In this document: positions 1-8,837 of the stretch, one piece after another
Layout: each line of letters starts with the position of its first letter
Position numbering within the stretch: the first letter of the stretch is position 1
Source of the DNA: an uncultured Bacilli bacterium
GTDB taxonomy: Bacteria > Bacillota_I > Bacilli_A > RF39 > UBA660
NCBI GenBank assembly: GCA_910588025.1
Contig: CAJUQG010000011.1
Span: 1 to 37,103 of the forward strand
Direction of reading: 5' to 3'
DNA: 37,103 nucleotides
Notes under the pieces: model-generated
The model's input: the letters and a program-made list of their open reading frames with translations, nothing else
Database searches by the model: none
Told to the model about the DNA's origin: nothing
Made by a program: the position numbers and the translations under genes

Positions 1-74
1 ATTTATAGTTTATATTATTTTATCAAAATATAACAACTTATGGTCTTTTAGAGCACTACATAAAAAAGAAAGAG

Positions 75-338
75 CTAATCCTCTTCCATTGATACTTGCG
101 TCACATTATAGCCATAATATTCTAATATAGCTACAGCACGTTTGCTATGAATACCTTTTGTACACAAGATAAAATAAGGTTCTCCCTTTTTTAAAAAAGT
201 TTGATAATGAAGCATTAACTTATCATAAGTTAAATTAATACTCCCAGGTCTCTTTCTTTTTTCATAAGTAATAGGATCACTTAAGTCGATTAAAGTTCCC
301 ATACTTTCATGATAATCACGAATCGATATTCGCTTCAT
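75..338 (-). CDS. Rhodanese-like single-domain protein
   Basis: Small cytoplasmic protein of 87 aa, close to one minimal rhodanese domain. The active-site loop CTKGIHS fits the rhodanese CxxGxxS pattern, with the cysteine that would carry the persulfide, and it follows the usual strand (YFILC). The N-terminal part contains an IDLSDP segment typical of the family's first strand. An in-frame ATG lies at 350, but a GGTGAT ribosome site sits just upstream of the ATG at 338, so I start there (MKRISIRDY). It follows the terminator of the large block and so is probably transcribed separately. Role in sulfur transfer is inferred from the fold only; the substrate is unknown. Confidence 0.8.
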   Translation of the reverse strand: MKRISIRDYHESMGTLIDLSDPITYEKRKRPGSINLTYDKLMLHYQTFLKKGEPYFILCTKGIHSKRAVAILEYYGYNVTQVSMEED

Positions 339-401
339 TAATATCACCATGGTAATATATGAACTATTAAAAAGAACAATTAGGACATATGCTTAGTAAA
401 A

Positions 402-433
402 TAAAAAAACCTAGTAAATCTTTCTTTACTAGG
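402..433 (-). terminator. Rho-independent terminator ending the Tad/T4SS block
   Basis: On the minus strand a 9-bp perfect stem (CCTAGTAAA / TTTACTAGG, loop of 6) is followed by a run of seven T. It lies 8 bases after the stop codon of the coupling-protein gene and so marks the end of the 28 kb block. Confidence 0.9.
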
Positions 434-440
434 AACAATT

Positions 441-2783
441 TTATTCACTTCCAAAAAAATCATCAAAAAACTCATCATCTGTAATAATATTATCATTCAT
501 AATGATACTATCAGCATCAATATTGATTTTTGGCTTTTCTTCTTGCACTACAGCTTTCTCCTCTGGTTTTACTGTTTCAAGTTTTGGTAAAACAGGTTCT
601 TGTGGTTTTAAATCTTTTGGTACAACCTCAGGTTCTTCATTCATAAAAGCAAATGATTTTTTTTCATCACTAATTGGCTTTGGTAAATCGACCGGTTTTA
701 CTGGTGAATGATTTGATTGTGCTTTCTGAGTATTATCTACTTCATCCAATTCTTTTAATTTCTTATCAATATCTGCAATCATTCGGTCAATATCTTCATC
801 ACTTAAACTATTACCATTCATCCCAAAATTTGGTAAACCTAGCGCATTATTAGGTACATTTGAAGCTGTACTCGGTTTTGGCATAGATGCTGAAAACGGA
901 TTTGCATTCATTCCACTTGGAGCTCCAAATGGATTAGACATCGGATTAGACATTGGATTAGCAAACGGATTAAAACTAGGACTCGGACCCATTCCTGGCA
1001 TCCCCGGCATAAATGGATTAAACGATGGATTACCATTTTGACCATTTTGTTGATTTTCCAAATCTTTCATCATATTTTTACGTTTTTCTTCTGAAACATA
1101 TTTTTTTAAATCAAATAAAGCGATTTCTTTCATTTCGCGAAGTGGGAGTTCAGCCATTTCTCGTTTAATACCCCAATCCATTTTAAAATCTGGTTCTAAT
1201 TTTGTTTTAAAAGGATTCATTCTTAAACGTTTAATAATTACCTCAAATAAACGCATTTTTTGTAAATCAGTAACCGTTACAAGTGGCGTACTTGCGGTCT
1301 TATCTTTATCTTTACTTTTAACCTCTCCACACATTTTACTAATTTCTTCTAGTGCAGCCATTTCAGTACTAATTAAATACACTAAATTACCACAGTTACC
1401 TTTAATAACCTCTGCAACTTCTTTTCCATAAACATCATTAAGCTGCGAAAAGTTTTGAATAATAAAGGTAAAACGAATATCACGACTTCGCGCAGCTGAC
1501 ACCATAGAATCAACATCTTTTAAAGGTGGCATATTGGCAAACTCATCTAAAATAAAATTTGTTCGGAATGGAAGCTTACCCCCATTTTCTTTCGCTACAT
1601 CAATCATCGTTTCATAACATTGTTTAATAAAAATAGTAAGTAAACTATGATAAGTCGTTTTTTCATCATGAATAATCATAAAAATGGCTGTTTTTTCTGT
1701 ACCAATTTTCCGCATATCAAAATCACTATAAGAAAGCATTTCAGAAAGTTTTTCACGTGATGAAAACAAACGAATCTTCTGACGGAAAGTAGAAGTAATT
1801 CCACCTTTTGTATCCGTTGGAGCATTAATCGTATTAGATGCAAAAATATAAGGACTAGACGATTCTCCTTTTAAATTAAAATATTCTTTAATATAAGTAC
1901 TAGTAGCAAATCGCTCTTCTCCAACTGTACTCATAAAATTGATAGAATTTAAATTCACTTCTTCTTCTTTAGCATCAATAAATAACCCAAGAGCTAATCC
2001 TGAAAAATAATCGGCTGCACTTTTCTCCCAAAATGGATCTTTACTTTTCGCATCACTCAAAATATTTAAAGCAACGTCATCAAGTAATTCTGTAGCTTTA
2101 TCCACGTCACCTTTTTTATGATATCGATATGGCAAAGTCAAAGGATTCCAAGCATTTCCACTTTGCGGGTCACGAAAATTTAAAACGATAATATTATAAC
2201 CTTGATCTTTTAAATAACTCGCACAATACTTATAAAGTTCCCCTTTTGGGTCGGTTATAATCATACTCTCGCCTTTTTTAGCTAGTAAATTTACCATTGG
2301 TTTAACCACAGTTTCAGTCTTACCAGAACCAGTAGAACCAATAATTAAATTATGATATTCTCCATTATCTACCCAAATATCGGTACCATTATTAATAAGT
2401 GGAATTCCTGCTGCCTCTACATTAGTACTATTCGCTGTAACATGACTAACCCCTTTATCTTCTTTAATTTCTTTGTCTTTAGCCCATCTAGAATATCCTT
2501 TTTCTTCTTTTTCACCAATATTCAAAAGATGCTTTCCACCTTTATCTTTATCAAAAATATAAGAAGACACACTAGAAAAAATGATAATTAAGGCAATAAA
2601 GAACATCGTTAAAGTAAGAATCAATTTATCTCCAAAAAAAGCTGGAAAAGGATTTAAACCATAAAAAGATCCATCTTCGGCAAAAGAGGCGAAGTTAAGT
2701 ACTGCTATAGCACACAAATAAAGCAAAAAAACACAAAACGCAATAAAAATTGTAAAATCTTTGGGTGCAACTCGAAACTTCAT
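441..2783 (-). CDS. VirD4/TraG-type coupling ATPase
   Basis: Type IV secretion coupling protein, 780 aa, which would bring substrates to the channel at the inner face of the membrane. Two N-terminal membrane helices (about 10-30 and 53-77) are followed by the ATPase domain. Walker A is GSTGSGKT (149-156), followed by the family-typical ITDPKGELY segment (176-184). Walker B is FILDEF (410-415), followed by ARSRDIRF. After about residue 580 comes a tail rich in Asn, Pro, Phe, Gly and Met with NPF repeats, then an acidic Pro/Glu/Lys-rich end; this is longer than the usual all-alpha finish. A ribosome site AAGGAGCG precedes the start. It is the last gene of the block and appears to have its own promoter. 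No relaxase gene accompanies it, so the cargo (DNA or protein) is open. Confidence 0.93.
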   Translation of the reverse strand: MKFRVAPKDFTIFIAFCVFLLYLCAIAVLNFASFAEDGSFYGLNPFPAFFGDKLILTLTMFFIALIIIFSSVSSYIFDKDKGGKHLLNIGEKEEKGYSRWAKDKEIKEDKGVSHVTANSTNVEAAGIPLINNGTDIWVDNGEYHNLIIGSTGSGKTETVVKPMVNLLAKKGESMIITDPKGELYKYCASYLKDQGYNIIVLNFRDPQSGNAWNPLTLPYRYHKKGDVDKATELLDDVALNILSDAKSKDPFWEKSAADYFSGLALGLFIDAKEEEVNLNSINFMSTVGEERFATSTYIKEYFNLKGESSSPYIFASNTINAPTDTKGGITSTFRQKIRLFSSREKLSEMLSYSDFDMRKIGTEKTAIFMIIHDEKTTYHSLLTIFIKQCYETMIDVAKENGGKLPFRTNFILDEFANMPPLKDVDSMVSAARSRDIRFTFIIQNFSQLNDVYGKEVAEVIKGNCGNLVYLISTEMAALEEISKMCGEVKSKDKDKTASTPLVTVTDLQKMRLFEVIIKRLRMNPFKTKLEPDFKMDWGIKREMAELPLREMKEIALFDLKKYVSEEKRKNMMKDLENQQNGQNGNPSFNPFMPGMPGMGPSPSFNPFANPMSNPMSNPFGAPSGMNANPFSASMPKPSTASNVPNNALGLPNFGMNGNSLSDEDIDRMIADIDKKLKELDEVDNTQKAQSNHSPVKPVDLPKPISDEKKSFAFMNEEPEVVPKDLKPQEPVLPKLETVKPEEKAVVQEEKPKINIDADSIIMNDNIITDDEFFDDFFGSE
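881..1028 (-). repeat. NPF/NPM low-complexity repeat tract in coupling protein
   Basis: The region coding for residues about 586-635 repeats Asn-Pro-Phe and Asn-Pro-Met units (SFNPF, ANPMSNPMSNPF, ANPF), with near-identical codon blocks around 935-965. It is low-complexity and probably disordered. Confidence 0.7.
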
Positions 2784-2810
2784 AATTAATATCGCTCCTT
2801 TTCTTGTCTT

Positions 2811-2816
2811 ATTATA
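2811..2816 (-). promoter_or_regulatory. Probable -10 element for the coupling-protein gene
   Basis: A perfect TATAAT on the minus strand sits about 28 bases before the VirD4-like start codon and just after a terminator. No good -35 hexamer is seen at 16-18 bases, so this is a weak call that rests mainly on the terminator immediately upstream. Confidence 0.4.
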
Positions 2817-2828
2817 CTACATCAAATC

Positions 2829-2859
2829 TAAAAAAAGAATACCAAATTCTTGATATTCT
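2829..2859 (-). terminator. Internal terminator before the coupling-protein gene
   Basis: Minus-strand stem of 8 bp (AGAATATC / GGTATTCT, one G-T pair, loop of 8) followed by a run of T. The stem starts inside the stop codon of the 2858-3562 gene. Confidence 0.75.
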
Positions 2860-3562
2860 AAGAATGATTTCGTTGTTTATAATTGTAAATAAAAATTCCA
2901 AGAAGAAATAAGATAAAGAAACTAAACACAATTAAAATGGCTGAAAAAGACTTTTCTTCTTCATTTTCGACTTGTTGTTTTTCATCAATTAAAGTATTCG
3001 AATTATACGATAATTTAATCTCTTTTTCACGATAATTGTTCTTATCGATATGCCAAATATATTGATTTTTATTTATTTCATCGGCATTAGAAGAAATAAC
3101 TGGATAAAATACTTCAACGATAATGTTTACACTTTCTAAATAAGGATACTTTTCAAAACACAAGTTTTCTGAAGAGGTATGAAGATACACATTTTTACTT
3201 ACATCAGAAACATCAAAATACAAACTTTGATAACAGTAATGAACGGATGATGCAAGCGCATAATTATTAAATTGATAAGGATAAGATAAAACCATATTTG
3301 TCAATCCAGAAGGGTTTTGATAAGTACTTTTTTCTAAATATTCAACCCCTTCAATTTTTTTTATTTCTTCTCCAGTATCTGGAGCATTGTAAAAAGCTGT
3401 TATAGGAATTTTATCTTCTAGTAAAATATTACTCTCATCACGATTATTAGCAATAATTTCAATTTTTTCAAGAAATTGGTTATTTTGAATAGTTAAATGA
3501 TAATCTGCATGACAGCCAGTACATAAAAACACGAATCCTAATAACATAATTATTTTTTTCAT
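2858..3562 (-). CDS. Secreted, C-terminally anchored protein of unknown family
   Basis: Protein of 234 aa with a short basic N-terminus and hydrophobic segment ending CTGC. This resembles a lipoprotein signal, though the -3 residue is Cys instead of Leu/Val, so lipidation is uncertain. A predicted beta-rich outside region follows, then one membrane helix near the C-terminus (about 205-226) and a basic tail (YNYKQRNHS). I do not recognise the family. The layout (signal, ectodomain, single C-terminal helix, basic tail) matches the 27901-28659 gene at the other end of the block. The ATG at 3562 is chosen because AGGAG lies 7 bases upstream; a TTG immediately before it is less likely. It lies between the wall hydrolase and the coupling protein, so a structural role in the machine is plausible. 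Confidence 0.75.
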   Translation of the reverse strand: MKKIIMLLGFVFLCTGCHADYHLTIQNNQFLEKIEIIANNRDESNILLEDKIPITAFYNAPDTGEEIKKIEGVEYLEKSTYQNPSGLTNMVLSYPYQFNNYALASSVHYCYQSLYFDVSDVSKNVYLHTSSENLCFEKYPYLESVNIIVEVFYPVISSNADEINKNQYIWHIDKNNYREKEIKLSYNSNTLIDEKQQVENEEEKSFSAILIVFSFFILFLLGIFIYNYKQRNHS

Positions 3563-3572
3563 CAAGCTTCTC

Positions 3573-6077
3573 CTATCCTAATAAATGCTTATAATAGTCT
3601 GTTTCAAAATTAGAATTATAATTGTGTGGATTATTATAATAATTTTCCATTTGTAAAACATAATAAGATGATTTACGTCCTCGCGTACTAATACGCATTC
3701 CTCCTTCACGCCCTGAAGCTTCAGCCGTTTTCATAGTTTCATTAACAGGGTCGACAGAAATAATAAGTTCAATATGTCCAGGGTGGAATAATAAATCTCC
3801 CGGCTTAATTTGTGAAAAATCTATAGTAAGTGTTGATGTTTTTACAACTCCTCCTAAACTACTAAAAGAACCAGATCCAGTATTACTAATTCTAAATCCT
3901 GCATTTTTCATTGCCCATGCTACAAATGCTGAACAATCTGGACCATAATAATAATACATTCCCATACTAGTATTAAAAGACCCTGGTGTCCCCCATGCTG
4001 GATCCACTCCATAATAATTTTCAAAAGAACGACCGACTCCATTTAACCCAGCATGACCTCCACCAAAAGCATATGGAAGTCGCATATTAAAATTCTCAGC
4101 AAGATATCCAATTAAACTAGTAGCAGCTGCTACCACACCATCACTAGTACCAGCACCAGCATTTAAAACACTTTGAAAAATATAATCATTTAACTCAGCT
4201 ATACTAGAACCATTAGATTGTAAAAATTTTCCGAGTGGTTCATGTAATTCACTAGTACCTTCTGTTGAAACATTAGCGCCCGCAGCACTATAATAAATTG
4301 ATTTTAAAACAATATCGTTACCATAATAATAATATAATATTTCTTTAAAATCATAATTTTCTTCTGCCGCTAAATAAAGCATTCCGTATTGACTCATACC
4401 ATGACCATGCCCACCATCACGATACTTCCCATTACTAAAACACAAACTAGGAGCACCATTTGAATTATTACAAGGACAATTAGTGTAAACAGAAGAACGA
4501 ATATTTGATTCAACCCAAGAAACAGGAATCTTTTGACCACCATTCCCATATTCACCTTGAGGCATCGTATAATAATTACTATCTTTACTTGTAAAACAAA
4601 AAGCATCATATTGAACAAGGGTAATAGAATTTCCGTTCGTTATAACAATTCCGCGTGTTTCATTAACAGCTTGTTTAATCATTTCGGCCATAGAAGTTTC
4701 TGTTCGATCTTCTTCTGCCGTAAAAGTTTGAGTCGCTGTACTATTATTAATCGTACAACTATCACTAACTTTTGCTAGAACAAAACTTCGCGCCGCTACA
4801 GCTAATGCTTTATAAGCTTCAAGATTATTTGCACCTCGAAATTCATGATAAACAACACCTTCGACATATTCTTCAAGTCCCAAAGTAATAGTTGCTCCAC
4901 TACCTTGACCACCACTTTCATTTGTTTTTTTTGTTGTGGTAATTTCTGTACATTTAGGGGCTATGTAACTATATCCATTTAAACCAAGACTATTTTTATT
5001 TCGGTCTTTTTTGGAAGCATACTTTTCATCATTCGTTTTTAACTCCCAGTCTTTATTAGGATAAAATAATTTTAAAACACCTTCATAAGTTCGATTATCT
5101 TGACTAGTTAAATAATGAGTAGCATAAATACTAATTCCGGTACCTGTCCCCCCATCCACATAAATTAAATCGGGTTCTTCATCTTCACCATAATTCCATT
5201 CTTCCAAAAAACAAGCAGAATTAGCATTACTAGAATCATTACAAGGACAATTTTTAAAATTCCAATTATCAACATTATCCTCTACCCAATGATAAGGAAT
5301 TTCTTCTGTAATTTGTGGAATCGTATAAGAAGTAGAAGTTGCATTAGAAGGTCCAGCTAAATTTTCTTCTTCAAATCCCTCTGGTTTTGCCATCATTTCA
5401 GAAAAAGAACAAAAACCATCTAATGTAGTCTCAAAATATTCTTCTGAATTACGTTTCACCATCACCAAATCTTTAACAGGTTTAATATCTTTTTGTATTT
5501 GATAAAAAGTATCACTATCATTGCCAAGAATTTCAAATTGATAAATGTCATCTACTTCGGGAATATAGGTTCTACTACAATTATTAGACGATTGTACTTC
5601 CGTATTAATAGCAATGGCTAATGTACGATATAAATCTGGATCAATGTTAGACAAATTCTTCGTTGCCGAATAAATATGACTTATAATATATTCTTCAATA
5701 GAAATAGTTGTTTGAGAAGCATCTTCCTCTGCTCCAAACGTAATCCGCATTTGTTGACATTTTGGCGCTATATAACTATAACCACCACTTAGACCACCAT
5801 ACATAAAAAAGAACATAAGAAATAAAAAACAAAAAATACCTATAACAATAAGAACTGGAACAAAATACTTTTTGGAAACCACTTTTTTTAAGGTTGTCCA
5901 TTGCAACCCCTGAAATCTTGACCCTTGAACTGGTGCTGGCTCATTCATTTCTTCTGGATAACTTGTAACTTCACTAGAAGATTCTTTTTCCACATTTTCA
6001 CTAGATTCACTAACTTCTTCTTGTTTATCTAATTCATTACTATTAGCATTTTCTAAAAAATCTTCATCATGATTCAT
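3573..6077 (-). CDS. Membrane-anchored wall hydrolase: two SpoIID-like domains plus NlpC/P60
   Basis: An 834-aa protein expected to open peptidoglycan for the secretion channel (VirB1-like role). An acidic cytoplasmic region (1-68) leads into one membrane helix (71-92). Two related SpoIID-like domains follow (about 100-345 and 369-595), then NlpC/P60 (about 645-815). The second SpoIID copy has YVEGVVYHEF with the expected catalytic Glu412, and the signature HGHGMSQYG (557-565). The first copy has lost both: the Glu position reads Ala in IYSAT, and the signature has become TGTGISIYA. NlpC/P60 has the PDCSAFV cysteine (715) and the PGHIEL histidine (768). Both SpoIID copies begin GYSYIAPKC and share an NCPCN motif, which indicates tandem duplication. 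I start at 6077 because GGTGGTGGA precedes it; an upstream in-frame ATG at 6197 would overlap the VirB4 gene. Confidence 0.9.
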   Translation of the reverse strand: MNHDEDFLENANSNELDKQEEVSESSENVEKESSSEVTSYPEEMNEPAPVQGSRFQGLQWTTLKKVVSKKYFVPVLIVIGIFCFLFLMFFFMYGGLSGGYSYIAPKCQQMRITFGAEEDASQTTISIEEYIISHIYSATKNLSNIDPDLYRTLAIAINTEVQSSNNCSRTYIPEVDDIYQFEILGNDSDTFYQIQKDIKPVKDLVMVKRNSEEYFETTLDGFCSFSEMMAKPEGFEEENLAGPSNATSTSYTIPQITEEIPYHWVEDNVDNWNFKNCPCNDSSNANSACFLEEWNYGEDEEPDLIYVDGGTGTGISIYATHYLTSQDNRTYEGVLKLFYPNKDWELKTNDEKYASKKDRNKNSLGLNGYSYIAPKCTEITTTKKTNESGGQGSGATITLGLEEYVEGVVYHEFRGANNLEAYKALAVAARSFVLAKVSDSCTINNSTATQTFTAEEDRTETSMAEMIKQAVNETRGIVITNGNSITLVQYDAFCFTSKDSNYYTMPQGEYGNGGQKIPVSWVESNIRSSVYTNCPCNNSNGAPSLCFSNGKYRDGGHGHGMSQYGMLYLAAEENYDFKEILYYYYGNDIVLKSIYYSAAGANVSTEGTSELHEPLGKFLQSNGSSIAELNDYIFQSVLNAGAGTSDGVVAAATSLIGYLAENFNMRLPYAFGGGHAGLNGVGRSFENYYGVDPAWGTPGSFNTSMGMYYYYGPDCSAFVAWAMKNAGFRISNTGSGSFSSLGGVVKTSTLTIDFSQIKPGDLLFHPGHIELIISVDPVNETMKTAEASGREGGMRISTRGRKSSYYVLQMENYYNNPHNYNSNFETDYYKHLLG

Positions 6078-6104
6078 AACATCCACCACCAGACCACTAT
6101 CTAT

Positions 6105-6110
6105 AGTATA
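6105..6110 (-). promoter_or_regulatory. Probable -10 element for the wall-hydrolase gene
   Basis: TATACT on the minus strand, about 28 bases upstream of the hydrolase start and directly after a terminator-like hairpin. No convincing -35 is seen. Confidence 0.35.
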
Positions 6111-6112
6111 AC

Positions 6113-6141
6113 AAAGAAAAAAACGGTTGTGAATCCGTTTT
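6113..6141 (-). terminator. Terminator-like hairpin between VirB4 and the wall hydrolase
   Basis: Minus-strand stem AAAACGG / CCGTTTT with an 8-base loop, followed by more T. It lies 34 bases past the VirB4 stop. The stem is A/T-heavy, so it may act as an attenuator and not a full terminator. Confidence 0.5.
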
Positions 6142-6174
6142 CTTTCAAGATAATTTAATTTCAAATTTTTAAAA

Positions 6175-7959
6175 TTACAAGTCGCCACCAGACCCAAAAG
6201 AATCTAGTTCTTCTTGCGTTACAATAATATTAATTCGCATTCTTCGATTTCCACAAACAAATAAAGCTTCTCCTTGATTATAATATTTAATGCTATCTCG
6301 TTCACTATCATTTAAATCAATCAAACGTGACAAATCATCAATTGCTTGCTTTTTCAATCCCATCACAATGTAATATGCGGCATTATCAAAAATGGCTTTT
6401 CCATGCGTAATAACATTTGGAGCAGCAAAATCGGTTGGTTGTTGTGTAATAATAATAGTACCTGTATTGTATTTTCGACTCCGTCTTTGAATCTGAGCTA
6501 AAAATTCTGCTCCCAGTTCATTTCTAGTAGATAAAAGAACGTGAGCTTCATCAACACATAAAACAGTATTAATATTAGGATCTAAACATAGTCCCCAAGC
6601 ATATTTCAAAATATTAAAGAACAAAGCATTCTTAATATTATCATCCGAATTCATAAGCTCTCGAATATTAAATACAATAAAATCACTATCAATGGTTAAA
6701 GTAGTATGTCCTGTAAAATAATAACGCAATTCTTTAACAAGTGGACGTATTTTTAATTCCAAACGTTCCATAACATCTCTCTCATGCGTTTTCTCAGTCA
6801 TTGATAATAATCTTCCTCGAATCGTTGCATAAACATCATCAAAAGTTGGATAATCTTGCGATGTAAATTGTGTATAATCGGTGTCAAAATCAATTTTATA
6901 TCGCTTATAAGTATCTTGTACAACTTCTGTAAACATTGTAAGTACATCTTCTTCAATACTAGGAGAATAATACTTCATAAAAGCTTTTAATTGTTGTAAA
7001 GTACGTGTAAGAACCGTATAGCCAAGTCCTTGACTAATTTCTGACTCATCGGCATCTATAACAATTTCAAGGGGATTAATCATTCCAAATTCTCCACCTT
7101 TACCAAGGTCTAAGAAATCTCCTCCCATACTACGAGCCATATCCTCAAGTTCCCCTTCAGGGTCAATACAAACAATTTTATATTCATTTCGAATATGACT
7201 ACGTAAAAGAAGTTTTGCAGCAGTTGATTTACCACTACCAGATGTACCTAAAATAATTACATTTGCATTATTACGATTACTCTCTTTTTTAATTTGATAT
7301 AAAAATTGATTAAATAAAATAACCCCACCAGAAAAATCTACACCAAATAATGTACTATTTCCTGGATCTTTAATACTATCAAAAATAAAAGGATACATTG
7401 CAGCAATCGTTACACTTGGAATAGGTGTTCCAACACGATCTTCGATATCTTGTTTTGGAAAAATAGGAACAATTGATTTAATAACCTTCTCTTGTTCAAA
7501 CATCAAAGATACGCCTCGCATTCCAAGGGCATCTAAATAATTTCGAACTTGCATTTTACGCATTTCAAGTTCATCTTTAGTATCACCTGAAATTAAGATA
7601 TGAAGCTGAAAATCAAAAATACGTGCTTGTGTAGCAACTAACATTTGTATAAATTGTTCTAAAGATTCATAATCTTGACGAATTCTCTCTTGTATCGTTT
7701 TATCATGCTCATTTTGATAACGCATTTTTAAATCTGCAATTTCTTTGTTAATCATTCGTTGTAATGTAGATAATTCAATCGGAATATGTTTAGCAACAAT
7801 CTTAACTCCATTAATATTTGTTAAGTTTGCTAAATACCCAGGTTGAATAAATTTAGGATAACTAACAATGGAAAAAATAGTACAATATTTTCCACTCATC
7901 ATAAAGTCCATTGGATGAAATTCAATTCCTTTTGGAGCTAATTGTGCTTTTATGTTCAT
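6175..7959 (-). CDS. VirB4-like ATPase, C-terminal (motor) half
   Basis: T4SS motor ATPase, 594 aa. Walker A is GTSGSGKS (238-245), followed by CIDPEGE. Walker B is VLCVDEAH (466-473), and then comes IIITQQPTDF, the family's glutamine motif. The start overlaps the stop of the preceding gene by ATGA, with GGTGAG 6 bases upstream, so translation is probably coupled. The preceding 189-aa gene supplies what is normally the N-terminal VirB4 domain. The two together (783 aa) match a full-length Gram-positive VirB4 (roughly 800 aa). The break falls between domains and leaves both halves with start signals, so a real split is more likely than a sequencing error. It would power channel assembly or transport at the inner membrane. 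Confidence 0.92.
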   Translation of the reverse strand: MNIKAQLAPKGIEFHPMDFMMSGKYCTIFSIVSYPKFIQPGYLANLTNINGVKIVAKHIPIELSTLQRMINKEIADLKMRYQNEHDKTIQERIRQDYESLEQFIQMLVATQARIFDFQLHILISGDTKDELEMRKMQVRNYLDALGMRGVSLMFEQEKVIKSIVPIFPKQDIEDRVGTPIPSVTIAAMYPFIFDSIKDPGNSTLFGVDFSGGVILFNQFLYQIKKESNRNNANVIILGTSGSGKSTAAKLLLRSHIRNEYKIVCIDPEGELEDMARSMGGDFLDLGKGGEFGMINPLEIVIDADESEISQGLGYTVLTRTLQQLKAFMKYYSPSIEEDVLTMFTEVVQDTYKRYKIDFDTDYTQFTSQDYPTFDDVYATIRGRLLSMTEKTHERDVMERLELKIRPLVKELRYYFTGHTTLTIDSDFIVFNIRELMNSDDNIKNALFFNILKYAWGLCLDPNINTVLCVDEAHVLLSTRNELGAEFLAQIQRRSRKYNTGTIIITQQPTDFAAPNVITHGKAIFDNAAYYIVMGLKKQAIDDLSRLIDLNDSERDSIKYYNQGEALFVCGNRRMRINIIVTQEELDSFGSGGDL

Positions 7960-8525
7960 TCTGGACTCACCATCCCACTAAAAGTTGTTCCAAATCCCCC
8001 ATTGAAAAAATTATCAATAATAACACGTAAATCATTGTTTGACGTTTGGGAAGAATTTAAACCACAATTTGCTAAATTACTAATCAAACTATGAATTCGT
8101 TTTTGAACTAATTCCATTCTTTTTTCTTTAAACAAAATATAGTACTCTGTATCAACCACATTATATTGTGCACTCATAAAACTATTTGCTTTATTAATAT
8201 CTTCTTGAATCAATTTTCGACTAATATTGGTTTGTGCTTTATTAAATAAAATTTGTAATTGAGATAAATAGACATTAATATCAACTGGGCGATCGGCTAC
8301 GACAAGCCAAAATTCATAATCAATCGCATTATAAAAATTTCGTAAATTATATAAAACGTTTTCGCGAGATCCTTGATCCAAAATGAAAATGTTTTTCGGC
8401 TGAATCTTAATACCAGTCACATATTCCCCACTATCAAGTTGAATCATTCCATTCATAATCTGTTTAATCGGAATCCAATCCTCCGACCACTTTGAAGATA
8501 TTTCTTCTTTTTTATTTTTCGCCAT
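7956..8525 (-). CDS. VirB4 N-terminal-domain protein (split VirB4)
   Basis: 189-aa soluble protein without membrane segments. It corresponds to the N-terminal region of Gram-positive VirB4/TraE proteins: the KEEISSKWSEDWIPIKQI start, a strand-rich section around 25-60 (MIQLDSGEYVTGIKIQPKN), then helices. It overlaps the PrgI-like gene upstream by 14 bases and the VirB4 motor gene downstream by 4. This order, PrgI then VirB4, is standard in Gram-positive T4SS. No ATP-binding motif is present. It probably binds the motor subunit and links it to the PrgI/VirB3-like membrane protein. Confidence 0.8.
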   Translation of the reverse strand: MAKNKKEEISSKWSEDWIPIKQIMNGMIQLDSGEYVTGIKIQPKNIFILDQGSRENVLYNLRNFYNAIDYEFWLVVADRPVDINVYLSQLQILFNKAQTNISRKLIQEDINKANSFMSAQYNVVDTEYYILFKEKRMELVQKRIHSLISNLANCGLNSSQTSNNDLRVIIDNFFNGGFGTTFSGMVSPE

Positions 8526-8820
8526 CTTTAATACACCAGCCTTTCCAATAATACCTCTTTCGATTCATTAAAAACAAAAATATATTTGTCAAAAGTTGCA
8601 TGACATTATGATAATTTGGTACTGGAATTACCAAAAAACCTGAAATTAATGCTGGTAATAAAACCAAAATTGCCGTTTGAATATCCATAGATTGAAATAG
8701 AAACAACATTACTAGAGTAATCGAACATCCTACTCCAAAAACAATTAAATCAAGCGGTGTAAAGAAGCCAAAAATTAATTTAGACTTCTTTGTATTCGCT
8801 GGTATCAAATAATCATTCAT
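8512..8820 (-). CDS. PrgI/VirB3-like T4SS membrane protein
   Basis: 102-aa protein with two adjacent membrane helices (about 21-43 and 48-66), a basic N-terminus (IPANTKKSKLIFGFFTPLD) and a basic C-terminal part (LMNRKRYYWKGW). Size, hairpin topology and position directly before VirB4 fit the PrgI family, the Gram-positive counterpart of VirB3. A good AAGGGTGAT ribosome site precedes the start. It would sit in the cytoplasmic membrane and dock VirB4. Confidence 0.85.
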   Translation of the reverse strand: MNDYLIPANTKKSKLIFGFFTPLDLIVFGVGCSITLVMLFLFQSMDIQTAILVLLPALISGFLVIPVPNYHNVMQLLTNIFLFLMNRKRYYWKGWCIKDGEK

Positions 8821-8837
8821 AAATCACCCTTCTTTTC

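Noticed and set aside
1..74. Possible terminator or gene end at the left edge
   Set aside because: It is AT-rich with no convincing hairpin or reading frame; nothing can be supported here.
4394..4618. Hydrophobic 74-codon frame within the wall-hydrolase gene
   Set aside because: It overlaps well-supported coding for the second SpoIID domain in another frame; the Val/Met-rich composition is typical of a shadow frame.
7950..7965. Frameshift error breaking VirB4
   Set aside because: The second gene has its own ribosome site and ATG in an ATGA overlap, and the break falls between domains; kept as a real split, to be checked against reads.
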